Positions 1 through 7,553 of a DNA stretch of 64,000 nt are shown here, one piece after another. The notes below the pieces were generated by a model. It had not been told where the DNA came from. It saw nothing but the letters and a program-made list of their open reading frames with translations, and did not search any database. Source of the DNA: an uncultured bacterium (GTDB lineage Bacteria; Edwardsbacteria; AC1; EtOH8); assembly GCA_937863685.1 (NCBI GenBank), contig CALMGM010000002.1, forward strand, positions 45,869 through 109,868, read 5' to 3'. Each line of letters begins with the position of its first letter. Position 1 is the first letter of the stretch. The translations under genes were made by a program, and so were the position numbers.

Positions 1-339
1 GTGCCGTCCGGGGCCATCCCCAAGGACGGCCCCTCGGCCGGGGTGACCATGGCCACCGCCCTGCTTTCGCTGCTGACCGACCGGCCGGTGAAGGCCAACC
101 TGGCCATGACCGGCGAGATCACTTTGAGGGGCAAGGTGATGCCGGTTGGCGGCATCAAGGAGAAGGTGATCGCCGCCAAACGGGCCGGCATCAGGGAGAT
201 CATCATGCCGGAGCAGAACAAAAAGGACCTGGAGGAGGTACCGGACCATGTGCGGAAGAACCTGAAATTCCATTACGTCAGCAACATCGAAAGCGTGGTC
301 AAGATAGCCTTCGGACCCAGGACCAGGAAGGGCAGATGA
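1..339 (+). CDS. lon: Lon protease, C-terminal end (5' truncated)
   Basis: The last 112 residues of an ATP-dependent Lon protease; the gene continues upstream of the window, so the first codon (GTG) is internal rather than a start. The segment is the serine-lysine peptidase domain. The PKDGPSAG motif places the nucleophilic serine at residue 12 of the fragment, and the [14 protein letters not shown] motif places the general-base lysine at residue 55. That 43-residue spacing matches the Lon Ser/Lys dyad. Lon degrades misfolded and regulatory cytoplasmic proteins. The stop is one base before the next gene, so the two are probably co-transcribed. The ATPase part is not visible. Confidence 0.95.
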   Translation: MPSGAIPKDGPSAGVTMATALLSLLTDRPVKANLAMTGEITLRGKVMPVGGIKEKVIAAKRAGIREIIMPEQNKKDLEEVPDHVRKNLKFHYVSNIESVVKIAFGPRTRKGR

Positions 340-340
340 A

Positions 341-1357
341 GTGAGCCTATTCAACTCACTGGCCATAAGCTTGTCCCGGAGGCTCGGCGTCCAGAAGCCG
401 GTGGATTTCACCCGGATCCTCAAAAAACCCGGCAGGATCCTGTGTTTCCCGGCCCAGGACGACGGCGAACTGCTGTGTGCCGTTCCTGCCATCAGGGCTC
501 TGCGCAAACATTATCGGGACAGCCTGATCGCCCTGCTGATCGACGAGGATAAACGCGGGCTGTGGCATTTTGACAACGAGGTGGACGAGGTGATAGATTT
601 CCGGCCCCGTCTGGTCAAAGGCCCGGCTTCCGGGGAATCGCGCCGGCTGAAGAAGATCTTCCGTCAGCGCCGGTTCGAACTGCTGCTGGACCTGAACTAC
701 CGGCCCCTGGAGAACCTGTCACACCTGTTCTTCCGCTCCGATATAGAAGTGCGGTACGGACAGGAGACCGGGAGGGACTACCCATTCAAGAATTTCCTGA
801 TAAAGGCAGAAAAACTTTCGGCGGATGAGGTGATCCGCAACCTGGACATCATAAAACCCCTGGGGGCTCAGGTGGCCGGCCATCATCCGGCCTGGCCCAA
901 GCTGGTGGGCCTGGAGGGCAAAAGGGAGTTCCGGGAAAGGCTCAAGGAGGAGGGCCTTAAAAAAGGCCAGTCGGTGCTGGCCCTGGACGGAAGCCATTGG
1001 AAGAAGAGAAACTTTGAAAAGATCCTGCAGGCTCTGGCCCTTGATCAGCGGCTCAAGCTGATCGTGATAAATCCCGATGAAAAGATGTCTCAGCAGATGT
1101 TGAACGGGCAGACGGTGCTGAACTCGCCATCGGCGGCCGAGGCGGCCGAAGCCCTATCCCAGGCCCGGGGCTTCATCGGCTCCAAGAACGACATCTTCTC
1201 CATAGCCTACATGCTCAAGGTGCCCAGCCTGATCACTGCCGGGTCCCAAAGCCTGGGCCTGCCCCTGCAGGGGGATCTGCTTCAGATACGGCGCGGTAAA
1301 ATGCCTTTCGAGATCGGCGAGCAAGAGCTGAATATTTTCCTGCAAAAAATATTTTAA
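341..1357 (+). CDS. Glycosyltransferase family 9 (heptosyltransferase-like) protein
   Basis: A 338-residue protein starting at GTG one base after the lon stop. The N-terminal region has the ADP-heptose:LPS heptosyltransferase layout: a first Rossmann strand ending near 'ILCFPAQDDGELLCAVPAIRALR', split as a beta strand, glycine turn and the helix AVPAIRALR, followed by a second strand and an acidic segment. The C-terminal half has the SQARGFIGSKND stretch where GT9 enzymes bind the nucleotide sugar. Members add heptose or related sugars to lipopolysaccharide core at the inner face of the cytoplasmic membrane. A gmhA-like gene at 24.2 kb fits heptose use, but the acceptor cannot be deduced. The family is fairly sure, the exact substrate unknown. 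Confidence 0.75.
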   Translation: MSLFNSLAISLSRRLGVQKPVDFTRILKKPGRILCFPAQDDGELLCAVPAIRALRKHYRDSLIALLIDEDKRGLWHFDNEVDEVIDFRPRLVKGPASGESRRLKKIFRQRRFELLLDLNYRPLENLSHLFFRSDIEVRYGQETGRDYPFKNFLIKAEKLSADEVIRNLDIIKPLGAQVAGHHPAWPKLVGLEGKREFRERLKEEGLKKGQSVLALDGSHWKKRNFEKILQALALDQRLKLIVINPDEKMSQQMLNGQTVLNSPSAAEAAEALSQARGFIGSKNDIFSIAYMLKVPSLITAGSQSLGLPLQGDLLQIRRGKMPFEIGEQELNIFLQKIF

Positions 1358-1365
1358 AATTCCTA

Positions 1366-1395
1366 TTGACAAACACCGCTCCGAAATTGTATCAT
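1366..1395 (+). promoter_or_regulatory. Sigma-70-type promoter for fmdB-like gene, possibly leaderless
   Basis: TTGACA (1366-1371), an 18-base spacer and TATCAT (1390-1395). A start site 6-7 bases beyond the -10 box would fall on the ATG at 1402. No Shine-Dalgarno sequence precedes that ATG, so the transcript may be leaderless. Confidence 0.6.
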
Positions 1396-1401
1396 AATGC
1401 T

Positions 1402-1620
1402 ATGCCAATCTTTGAGTTTGAATGCAGCAGGTGTAATCATAAATTTGAACAGCTGATGCGCCTCTCGGAAAGCAAACCCGCCTGCCCGGAATGCGGCAGT
1501 GCCCAGACAGAAAAGATTTTTTCCACATTCGGCTGCAGGACCGAGAGAGGTTTCGTTTCGGCCGGAAAATCCGGAGGATGCGGCGGGTGTTCATCTCATA
1601 ACTGTTCCAGTTGTAACTAA
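1402..1620 (+). CDS. FmdB-family zinc-ribbon protein
   Basis: A 72-residue protein beginning MPIFEFECSRCNHKFE, the standard opening of FmdB-type putative regulatory zinc ribbons. Two CxxC pairs (CSRC near residue 8 and CPEC near 29) form the ribbon. The tail is rich in Gly and Cys (GGCGGCSSHNCSSC), as is common in this family. The ATG at 1402 was chosen because it gives the canonical N-terminus. The open frame extends upstream to 1366, but that part overlaps the promoter. The family is linked to formamidase/amidase regulation by name only; the function here is unknown. It lies 13 bases before the HU gene and is probably co-transcribed with it. Confidence 0.85.
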   Translation: MPIFEFECSRCNHKFEQLMRLSESKPACPECGSAQTEKIFSTFGCRTERGFVSAGKSGGCGGCSSHNCSSCN

Positions 1621-1633
1621 GGAGGGTTCACAA

Positions 1634-1915
1634 ATGACTAAGGCTGATCTGGTGAAGTTGGTTTGCGATAAAACCGGGGTTACCCAGCGGGATGCCAAGA
1701 TCGTGGTCGATTCCTTTCTGGATGTCATCGCTCTGACGCTGAGCGAGGGCAAGAATATCGAGATCAGGGGTTTCGGCCGTTTCAAGGTCAAAGAGCGCAA
1801 GCCCCGTCTGGCCCGCAATCCCCGGCGTCCTACCGAGACGGTGCAGATACCGGCCAGGTTGGTCCCCATTTTCCAGCCTTCCAACGAACTTAAAGCCCAG
1901 GTCTCGAAGAAGTAA
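1634..1915 (+). CDS. HU/IHF-family DNA-binding protein
   Basis: A 93-residue histone-like protein starting MTKADLVKLV. The ATG at 1634 follows a strong AAGGAGG site (1619-1625). The body matches the HU/IHF fold: two N-terminal helices, then the beta-arm with GFGRFKVKERKPRLARNPRR (about residues 46-65), which contains the conserved GFG turn and the RNP motif whose proline intercalates in DNA. It dimerises to bend DNA and shape the nucleoid. HU and IHF subunits cannot be told apart from this sequence. A longer open frame starting at 1499 runs over the end of the upstream gene and is not the real start. Confidence 0.93.
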   Translation: MTKADLVKLVCDKTGVTQRDAKIVVDSFLDVIALTLSEGKNIEIRGFGRFKVKERKPRLARNPRRPTETVQIPARLVPIFQPSNELKAQVSKK

Positions 1916-1960
1916 ATAATAACAAAATATGATAAACCAGAAGGAGGTTCGACAGTATAA

Positions 1961-2056
1961 ATGCCTTGCGGTAAGAAAAAGAAAAAACACAAGATAGCGA
2001 CCCATAAACGCAAGAAACGTTTGAGAGCCAACCGGCATAAGAAGAAATTGCGTTAG
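1961..2056 (+). CDS. 31-residue basic AURKAIP1/COX24-type ribosomal small protein
   Basis: A very small gene: ATG at 1961, TAG at 2054-2056, with AAGGAGG at 1941-1947 ahead of it. The peptide opens MPCGKKKKKHKIATHKRKKR and is over half Lys/Arg/His. This pattern (KRKKR...NRHKKK) is typical of the short AURKAIP1/COX24-domain proteins found as small-subunit ribosomal extras in Bacteroidota and relatives. It probably binds 16S rRNA. It sits between HU and a strong terminator, so it is the last gene of the fmdB-HU unit. Assignment rests on composition and motif. Confidence 0.72.
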   Translation: MPCGKKKKKHKIATHKRKKRLRANRHKKKLR

Positions 2057-2062
2057 AGCTTT

Positions 2063-2093
2063 ATGGCTATTCCCGCCGGGAATAGCCATTTTT
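2063..2093 (+). terminator. Rho-independent terminator after the HU operon
   Basis: A perfect 12-bp stem (ATGGCTATTCCC at 2063-2074, partner at 2078-2089) with a 3-base loop, followed by a T-run to 2093. Confidence 0.93.
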
Positions 2094-2176
2094 ATTAAAG
2101 GTTCGCCAAGATGCAGATCAAGAAAACAGACGGCTACCGCGGGTGGTCAAGGGATGAAAATATATTTTTGTGATAC

Positions 2177-2205
2177 TTGACTTTTGAGGTTAGTTGAGAT
2201 AACAT
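2177..2205 (+). promoter_or_regulatory. Sigma-70-type promoter of the outer-membrane protein gene
   Basis: TTGACT (2177-2182), a 17-base spacer and TAACAT (2200-2205). The expected start is near 2212, giving a leader of about 50 bases to the ATG at 2265. Confidence 0.55.
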
Positions 2206-2264
2206 TATGCCATTGCGATCACCAACCAAACAATAACAACAAAACAACATTAAGGAGTTCAGTC

Positions 2265-2840
2265 ATGAAGAAAATGACCCTGGTCCTGGTGGCCCTGGTT
2301 GCCTTGGGTTCCCTGTCATTTGCCCAGAACAAAATGACCATCGGCGGCGACGTGGGCTTGTTCCTGCCTATGGGAGATATGGGTGAGTGGTATTCAATGG
2401 GCTTTGGAGTCTGCCCGACCTTCGATTATGCCATGAATGAGAATCTGTCCATAACCGGAACCATCGGTTATGTGAGCTGGGGCGCCAAGGAAGAGATATT
2501 CGGCATAGAATACAGCGTATCGGACATACCGCTCAAGGCCGGCGCCAAGTATTATTTCGGCGGCGGAACAGGCATCAAGCCCTACGGCATCGGCGAATTG
2601 GGTTTCCACATGCTGACATCAAAGGCCGAAGGGACCTTTTCTTATTTGGGTTACACCATGGAAATTGATGAATCGGCCAGTGAGACCAAAATGGGTCTGG
2701 GCTTCGGCGCCGGTTTCGAATATCCCATGAACGAAAAGATGGCTTTGAACGTTCTGGGTGAGTACGAGACCATCATGACCGAGGGAGATGCCTTCAATAA
2801 TTTCGTCATCAAGGCCGGGATCAAGTACAATCTAAAGTAG
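2265..2840 (+). CDS. Outer-membrane beta-barrel protein (OmpW/OprF-like porin fold)
   Basis: A 191-residue protein with an N-terminal signal peptide (MKKMTLVLVALVALGSLSFA, cleaved before QNK). The rest alternates aromatic/hydrophobic and small polar residues with many glycines, as in small 8-stranded barrels ('GLGFGAGFEYPMNEKMALN'), and ends in a strand, IKAGIKYNLK. The ATG at 2265 has AAGGAG at 2252-2257; the longer frame from 2184 overlaps the promoter and is rejected. It is a single-gene unit between its own promoter and a terminator. It is likely an outer-membrane protein; ligand or role is not visible. Confidence 0.75.
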   Translation: MKKMTLVLVALVALGSLSFAQNKMTIGGDVGLFLPMGDMGEWYSMGFGVCPTFDYAMNENLSITGTIGYVSWGAKEEIFGIEYSVSDIPLKAGAKYYFGGGTGIKPYGIGELGFHMLTSKAEGTFSYLGYTMEIDESASETKMGLGFGAGFEYPMNEKMALNVLGEYETIMTEGDAFNNFVIKAGIKYNLK

Positions 2841-2851
2841 AATATATGGTT

Positions 2852-2878
2852 AAAGCCCCGCTTCTGCGGGGCTTTTTT
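2852..2878 (+). terminator. Rho-independent terminator
   Basis: AAGCCCCGC (2853-2861), TTCT loop, GCGGGGCTT (2866-2874), then a T-run. It ends the outer-membrane protein transcript. Confidence 0.93.
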
Positions 2879-2883
2879 GTTTT

Positions 2884-2912
2884 AAACCATATCCTGTAAG
2901 CATAAGTCTAAT
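2884..2912 (+). promoter_or_regulatory. Candidate ECF-sigma promoter upstream of the ECF gene
   Basis: TTAAACCA followed by exactly 16 bases and GTCTAAT (2906-2912). The layout resembles ECF promoters (AAC-type -35, GTC/TCTAA-type -10). The same pattern, TTAAACCC-N16-GTCCAAT, recurs at 4596-4626 before a Spy-like gene. Inferred autoregulation. Confidence 0.45.
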
Positions 2913-2928
2913 CTGTTGAATATCAACC

Positions 2929-3468
2929 ATGCCTGAATCCTTAATGAATGCCATACAAGAAGTTAAAGCCGGGAATACCAGCTCTTTCAATGAGATCGTT
3001 CGGGCTCATCAGCAGGGCATCTATCGGCTTTGCTACCGCCTTACCGGCAACGTTGAGGATGCCAAGGACCTTACCCAGGAGGTATTCATCAAAGCATTAA
3101 AAGGCATCGGGGGATTCAAAGGGGAAAGCGACATCAGGACCTGGCTCTACCGGATAGCCATCAACACCGGTTCCACCTGGCGAAAGAAGAACCTCAACCA
3201 GCCCCTTTCATTTGAAGTTACCGGAGAGATCGCCGACCGCAAGACCCCGGATGTTCTTTTACAGAGGAAGGTTTCTGAGGCGGTGGATTCACTGCCATAC
3301 AAACAAAGGTCGGTGTTCGTGATGCACCACTACGAGGGATACAAACACGACGAGATCGCCCGGATCACCGACCGCTCCCCGGGCAGCGTCAAGGCCAATT
3401 ATTTTCAGGCCGTCCAGAAGCTGAAGGAGAAGCTGAAGGATTTCGTGGAGTATCAGGATGACCAATGA
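2929..3468 (+). CDS. ECF-type RNA polymerase sigma factor (RpoE-like)
   Basis: A 179-residue group 4 sigma factor. Region 2 (about residues 20-60) includes RLTGNVEDAKDLTQEVFIKA, the -10 recognition and core-binding helices. Region 4 (about residues 117-170) has SLPYKQRSVFVMHHYEGYKHD, then a helix-turn-helix ending RSPGSVKANYFQAVQKLKEKL. There is no region 1.1 or 3, as usual for ECF factors. The start could be 2929 or the internal ATG at 2944; neither has a clear Shine-Dalgarno site. The following genes encode a membrane protein and periplasmic proteins, so this is probably an envelope-stress factor held by the next gene product. Confidence 0.92.
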   Translation: MPESLMNAIQEVKAGNTSSFNEIVRAHQQGIYRLCYRLTGNVEDAKDLTQEVFIKALKGIGGFKGESDIRTWLYRIAINTGSTWRKKNLNQPLSFEVTGEIADRKTPDVLLQRKVSEAVDSLPYKQRSVFVMHHYEGYKHDEIARITDRSPGSVKANYFQAVQKLKEKLKDFVEYQDDQ

Positions 3469-3538
3469 GGCCGTCATACTGCAGACGGTTTCGGGAATAT
3501 AAACGTAAAAAAGGAAATCATATAACTTATCAAAGTCG

Positions 3539-4039
3539 ATGAACAAAATGAATAAAAACAAAAAAATACCGACCGATCTGGAATTATCCCTAATTTTGGA
3601 TAAGTGGCAGGTGGAGATGCCGGACCAGCAGTTCTTTGCCAATCTGTCGGCCGTGGTCCAACAGACCGCCCTGAGACCGGCCAAACCGTGGTGGAGCGTA
3701 ATGCTGTCCCCCATGCCGGCGGCCTCATTCATGATGGTCTTCTTGCTGGCTTTCGGCATAACGGCCATGCGGAACCGGATATCGTCCGACAACAGGATCT
3801 CGCAGACCGCGGCCCACTGGGCCTCGGAGAACTACGGCTGGTCAAACATCGACGAGGCCCTGGAGGCTGTGGCCCAGGACATCCCCGTCTCCCAGAACGA
3901 CGCTCATGAAGAATATCTTTCCACCCTGCAGAAGGGCATATACCTTGAGGGATCGGACAATGCCACCCACTTGCTGGACGATCTGTCCGAAACCGAAATG
4001 GAGTACCTGCTTTCGGAACTGCAGGATATAAGGAGTTGA
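3539..4039 (+). CDS. Putative membrane-anchored anti-sigma-like protein
   Basis: A 166-residue protein not matched to a named family. Residues 1-55 are soluble and cytoplasmic-looking. Residues 58-78 (AASFMMVFLLAFGITAM) form one membrane helix, and the rest is acidic and helical (LLDDLSETEMEYLLSELQDI). A short cytoplasmic domain, single membrane span and extracytoplasmic domain, encoded directly after an ECF sigma gene, is the standard anti-sigma arrangement. No zinc HxxxCxxC motif is present, so it is not a ZAS-type protein. The next start is one base past its stop, indicating translational coupling. Anti-sigma function is inferred from position and topology. Confidence 0.6.
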   Translation: MNKMNKNKKIPTDLELSLILDKWQVEMPDQQFFANLSAVVQQTALRPAKPWWSVMLSPMPAASFMMVFLLAFGITAMRNRISSDNRISQTAAHWASENYGWSNIDEALEAVAQDIPVSQNDAHEEYLSTLQKGIYLEGSDNATHLLDDLSETEMEYLLSELQDIRS

Positions 4040-4040
4040 C

Positions 4041-4565
4041 ATGAAAAAAACATTGTTGATATTGTCCCTGCTGCTGATATCCCTGTCGGTCATGGCCCAG
4101 ACCCGGATGACGGTCATGCTTCATGAGTATGACAGTCTGTGTCCCCCGGAATTCCCGCCGCCCGAGCACCGGGAGCGACGGATGTTGGAGGCGGTGAGGG
4201 TCTCCCGGATGACCGAGGTCCTGCAACTTTCCAACGACCAGATATCCAAATTCTTCCCCAAGCTCAAACAGCTGGAGGAGAACCAGCGGGAACTGCGCAA
4301 TAAACACCGGACACTGGTGGCCCAACTTGAGGAGATGATGGCCAGGAAGGCCAAGGACCGGGATCTTAAAGCCAAGCTGGATTCCATCGACAAACTGCAA
4401 AAGGAAACCTTTAAGAATATGGAAAAGATCCATCAGGAGCTGGATACCATGCTGACCGTTCAGCAAAGGGCCCTGTGGAGGATCTTCGACCAGAATTTCG
4501 ACGAGGAGATCCGCAGGATGGTGATCCAGGTCAAGGAAAAAAGGTACCGACGGATACGGCAATAG
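4041..4565 (+). CDS. Secreted coiled-coil protein, Spy/CpxP-like
   Basis: A 174-residue protein with a signal peptide (MKKTLLILSLLLISLSVMAQ). The mature part is almost all helix. It includes LQLSNDQISKFFPKLKQLEE, resembling the LT..Q..k...l hinge of Spy/CpxP and heavy-metal-resistance periplasmic proteins, then long charged heptads (residues 75-150). Such proteins are periplasmic chaperones or stress sensors. It overlaps the operon of the ECF sigma factor and its membrane partner (one-base gap), so it may deliver or buffer the envelope signal. Family assignment is by pattern only. Confidence 0.6.
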   Translation: MKKTLLILSLLLISLSVMAQTRMTVMLHEYDSLCPPEFPPPEHRERRMLEAVRVSRMTEVLQLSNDQISKFFPKLKQLEENQRELRNKHRTLVAQLEEMMARKAKDRDLKAKLDSIDKLQKETFKNMEKIHQELDTMLTVQQRALWRIFDQNFDEEIRRMVIQVKEKRYRRIRQ

Positions 4566-4595
4566 CACAATAATATTGCCGGCGGCGGTAAATAG

Positions 4596-4626
4596 TTAAA
4601 CCCTTAGACCGCTCCTGCAGTCCAAT
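4596..4626 (+). promoter_or_regulatory. Second candidate ECF-sigma promoter
   Basis: TTAAACCC (4596-4603), 16 bases, GTCCAAT (4620-4626). Spacing and boxes match the site at 2884-2912 before the ECF gene, suggesting that the downstream Spy-like gene belongs to the ECF regulon. Confidence 0.45.
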
Positions 4627-4673
4627 TACCGAACAATGTCAAATACAATAAAACCAAAACCAAAGGAGAACCA

Positions 4674-5195
4674 ATGAAAAAAGCAATCCTACTGATGGTG
4701 CCGGCCCTGATGCTGGCGGCCAGCGCCATGGCCCAGTGCCCCGGCGGCGGGGAGAAGAACATCCGGATCGAAAAACGTATCGAAAGGGATGGCCCCGGGA
4801 TGATGGGCGAAGGCCGGGGGATGGGCCGGGGACAATGGTGGGAGAACCCGGAGATGGCCAAGGAGATCGGACTGACCGATGAGCAAGTCAAAAAGATCGA
4901 CGGCATGGCCACCGCCCACCGCAAGGAGATGATCAAAACCGAGGCCGACCTGAAGATAGCCAATATGGAATTGCAGGACCTGTTTGACGAAGCGGGGAAC
5001 GAGGGGGCCATCAGGAAGAAGGCGGCGGAGGTTTCCAAGCTACAGGAGAAGATCTATAACTCCCGCATCGAGCACCGCCTGGCCGTGAACAAAGTGCTGA
5101 CCGCCGAACAGCAGAAAAAGATGAAATCCGTGAAGCGGATGAAAACGAAGAATGTCGTCATCGACACAAACTGCGACGGCTGCGGAAACAAGTAA
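4674..5195 (+). CDS. Spy/CpxP-family periplasmic protein
   Basis: A 173-residue secreted protein: signal peptide MKKAILLMVPALMLAASAMA, a Gly/Met-rich stretch (GPGMMGEGRGMGRGQWW), then helices with IGLTDEQVKKIDGMATAHRK and a second LTAEQQKKMKS. These are the paired 'LT.eQ' hinges of Spy/CpxP/CnrX-type proteins. The C-terminus carries DTNCDGCG, a Cys pair that could bind metal. AAAGGAG precedes the ATG. Likely an envelope-stress chaperone or metal-responsive protein made under the neighbouring ECF factor, with a terminator immediately downstream. Confidence 0.7.
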   Translation: MKKAILLMVPALMLAASAMAQCPGGGEKNIRIEKRIERDGPGMMGEGRGMGRGQWWENPEMAKEIGLTDEQVKKIDGMATAHRKEMIKTEADLKIANMELQDLFDEAGNEGAIRKKAAEVSKLQEKIYNSRIEHRLAVNKVLTAEQQKKMKSVKRMKTKNVVIDTNCDGCGNK

Positions 5196-5212
5196 AATTC
5201 ACCGGTTTATTA

Positions 5213-5242
5213 ATGGGATGCCTTTGGGCATCCCATTTTTTT
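5213..5242 (+). terminator. Rho-independent terminator
   Basis: ATGGGATGCC (5213-5222), 4-base loop, GGCATCCCAT (5227-5236), then a run of seven T. It closes the ECF operon just before the next promoter. Confidence 0.93.
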
Positions 5243-5243
5243 A

Positions 5244-5272
5244 TTGACAGCAGCAATGGGTTATGATATTCT
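5244..5272 (+). promoter_or_regulatory. Sigma-70-type promoter of the sigma-54 activator gene, possibly leaderless
   Basis: TTGACA (5244-5249), 17 bases, TATTCT (5267-5272). The start site would fall at about 5279-5281, on the ATG at 5281, with no Shine-Dalgarno site. This resembles the arrangement at 1366-1402. Confidence 0.5.
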
Positions 5273-5280
5273 GTTATGCT

Positions 5281-7521
5281 ATGAAGCGCAAATGGTTAAA
5301 ATACGAACGGGAGACCCGACTGGCCGGGTTTCTGATAGTGTCGATACTTCTGGTGATGAATATCGCCACGGTATTCCTTCTGAACAATACTCATGACCAA
5401 TATAAGACACAATTTAGACAAAGATTGAGGTTTGTCGCCGATATCGCAAGCCGGCAATTGGCGGTGAACAGCGCCGTCCAGAGCGACATGGTGCTGAAGA
5501 AAATCCGAGAAATCGCCGACTCCGCCGGTCTTAAGGAAATAGGTTTGATAGATGACAAAGGGGTCTGGAAACTAAGCACCAGCCCATACCGAATGCAGTT
5601 CCAGGAAGGTCCATCCGGCAGAGTGATGGTCTTCCCGCAAATTGCCGAAAACGGCCTGGACGGACTCGGTAAAACCTATAAAGAAGGCAACTCGGCTTAT
5701 ATAAATTATATCTACGGCAAAAAAATAAACGAAGATCATCTGGCTATAATTGCGCCGGCTGATTTTCTGTCTGCCATGGAAACCGCCGAACGGGTATTGA
5801 ATTTAAGCCTGCTGATAATCGGAGGACTGGTCTTTTTATTCCTGTATTTCTATTTAAGGAACATTTTAGCTCCTTTTCAGATGATGGCCCAAAGCGCAAG
5901 AAACGAGTTGCCTGGCAATGAAGTTGTATTTGATTCTGACGTGGAACTGGTGATGGATACATATCATAAAATGATCGGCGAGTTAAAGGAAAAAGGCAAG
6001 AAGCTGGGAGAGCTTTATGACCTGGAGAAGATTCGGGCGGATAATCTGGAACATTACAGCCGGCAGGTCCTTGACAATATCGACAAAGGGATAATCACCA
6101 TTGACAACAAGGGTTCGATCATTTCGTTCAACAAGGCTGCAGCTGCCATTCTGGGAAAGGACGGTATAAAGGAAATAAATACCCTGATCCCCGCCAAGGA
6201 CTGCAGCCAGACCGTAATAAAAGAGATCGAAGGGACCGGAGGGCGGAAAATCATCATTCAGGCCGAAGCGAACAGGTTCAAGGAGCTGGGAGGCAAGGAT
6301 GTCGGCTACAATATAGTCATCTCTGACATCACCGAAGCCCGGAAACTGGAGGAACTGGCCGGATATTCCGAAAGGGCCGATCTGATAAACAGCGCGGCAC
6401 AAAGCTTTCTGGCCAAAATAAATCCTATGCTGGAAGATCTTAAGGATAATATATCCGAGACAGTGGAGGATAAAATAATATCCGCCAATCTGAATAAGAT
6501 AGAAGGTTGTCTAAATGATTATGGGCGGATATTCAGCCTGGAAAAGATCGCGCCTTCGGGCAAGTATTCTACCGATATAATCTACCGGTCAGCCGCAATG
6601 AAAAATGTTCTGCAGCTTGCCGCCAAGGTGGCAGGCTCGGACAGCAATGTATTGATCATCGGGGAAAGCGGAACAGGAAAGGAGCTTATTGCCAAGGAGA
6701 TACACCGGCTGAGCGCCAGGTCCTCCGGACCGTTCATAACCCTCAATTGCGCCGCCCTGCCGGAAACCCTTCTGGAATCGGAGCTGTTTGGCTATGTAAA
6801 GGGGGCTTTTACCGGAGCCGGCCGCGATAAACCGGGTTTGTTCAGGGTTGCCGAACAGGGCAGTTTTTTCCTGGATGAAGTAAGCGAACTTTCCCTGCCG
6901 TTGCAGGCAAAGATCCTCAGGGTAATTCAGGAACGGGAGATAGTGCCGGTGGGCGGCACCAAACCGTCAAAGGTAGATGTCCGGCTGATCGCCGCCACCA
7001 ACCAAAGGCTTGAGGAGCTGGTGGAAAAAGGGCGATTCCGGCAGGATCTGTTTTACCGGCTGAATGTGTTCCCCATAGTGATCCCCCCACTGAGCGAGAG
7101 GATCGATGACATTGAGCCGTTGCTCAATCATTTTATAAAAAAATATTCCATCAAACTGCACAAACAAGTTGCCGGGATATCCCCCGGGGCGCTGAAGATA
7201 ATGATGGCCCATAACTGGCAGGGAAATGTAAGACAGTTGGAGAATGCCGTCGAAAGGGCAGTGATAATGGCCGGCGGGAATCGGCTCGATGAAACGGATG
7301 TCGAATTTTTGCCGCCTGCCGTTACCACGTCAAATAACGATCCGGGAATGTCCGGCGATGGTTTGCTGGCTGTTTCCGCCCGGGCGGCCGCGGAGGCAGA
7401 AGCGGGTTTGATAAGAAAAGTGCTAAGCGATGTTAAGGGCAATAAAAGCGAGGCTGCCAGGAGGCTGAAGATCAGCTACCGGGTAATGCTTAAAAAGATA
7501 AAGGATTACAGTTTGGAATAA
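5281..7521 (+). CDS. Membrane-bound sigma-54-dependent transcriptional activator with PAS domain
   Basis: About 746 residues. Two membrane helices (roughly residues 14-33 and 174-196) enclose a periplasmic sensor of about 140 residues. A PAS-like domain follows (QVLDNIDKGIITIDNKGSII, about residues 255-350). The sigma-54 AAA+ domain has Walker A GESGTGKE (about 461), the GAFTGA loop that contacts sigma-54 (about 508) and Walker B FFLDE. A Fis-type helix-turn-helix ends the protein (KGNKSEAARRLKISYRV). There is no receiver and no kinase domain, so sensing and activation are in one chain. An in-frame ATG at 5263 would add six residues but lies inside the promoter. It probably drives the pilin operon at 7699, preceded by a -24/-12 promoter. 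Confidence 0.88.
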   Translation: MKRKWLKYERETRLAGFLIVSILLVMNIATVFLLNNTHDQYKTQFRQRLRFVADIASRQLAVNSAVQSDMVLKKIREIADSAGLKEIGLIDDKGVWKLSTSPYRMQFQEGPSGRVMVFPQIAENGLDGLGKTYKEGNSAYINYIYGKKINEDHLAIIAPADFLSAMETAERVLNLSLLIIGGLVFLFLYFYLRNILAPFQMMAQSARNELPGNEVVFDSDVELVMDTYHKMIGELKEKGKKLGELYDLEKIRADNLEHYSRQVLDNIDKGIITIDNKGSIISFNKAAAAILGKDGIKEINTLIPAKDCSQTVIKEIEGTGGRKIIIQAEANRFKELGGKDVGYNIVISDITEARKLEELAGYSERADLINSAAQSFLAKINPMLEDLKDNISETVEDKIISANLNKIEGCLNDYGRIFSLEKIAPSGKYSTDIIYRSAAMKNVLQLAAKVAGSDSNVLIIGESGTGKELIAKEIHRLSARSSGPFITLNCAALPETLLESELFGYVKGAFTGAGRDKPGLFRVAEQGSFFLDEVSELSLPLQAKILRVIQEREIVPVGGTKPSKVDVRLIAATNQRLEELVEKGRFRQDLFYRLNVFPIVIPPLSERIDDIEPLLNHFIKKYSIKLHKQVAGISPGALKIMMAHNWQGNVRQLENAVERAVIMAGGNRLDETDVEFLPPAVTTSNNDPGMSGDGLLAVSARAAAEAEAGLIRKVLSDVKGNKSEAARRLKISYRVMLKKIKDYSLE

Positions 7522-7553
7522 ACCCAGGATCAGGGCCTTAGAGTAATAAGGTA

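Noticed and set aside
1499..1633. Upstream extension of the HU frame
   Set aside because: It overlaps fmdB and lacks HU homology; the AAGGAGG before ATG 1634 marks the start.
2184..2264. Upstream extension of the outer-membrane protein
   Set aside because: It contains the promoter and would put 27 residues before a normal signal peptide.
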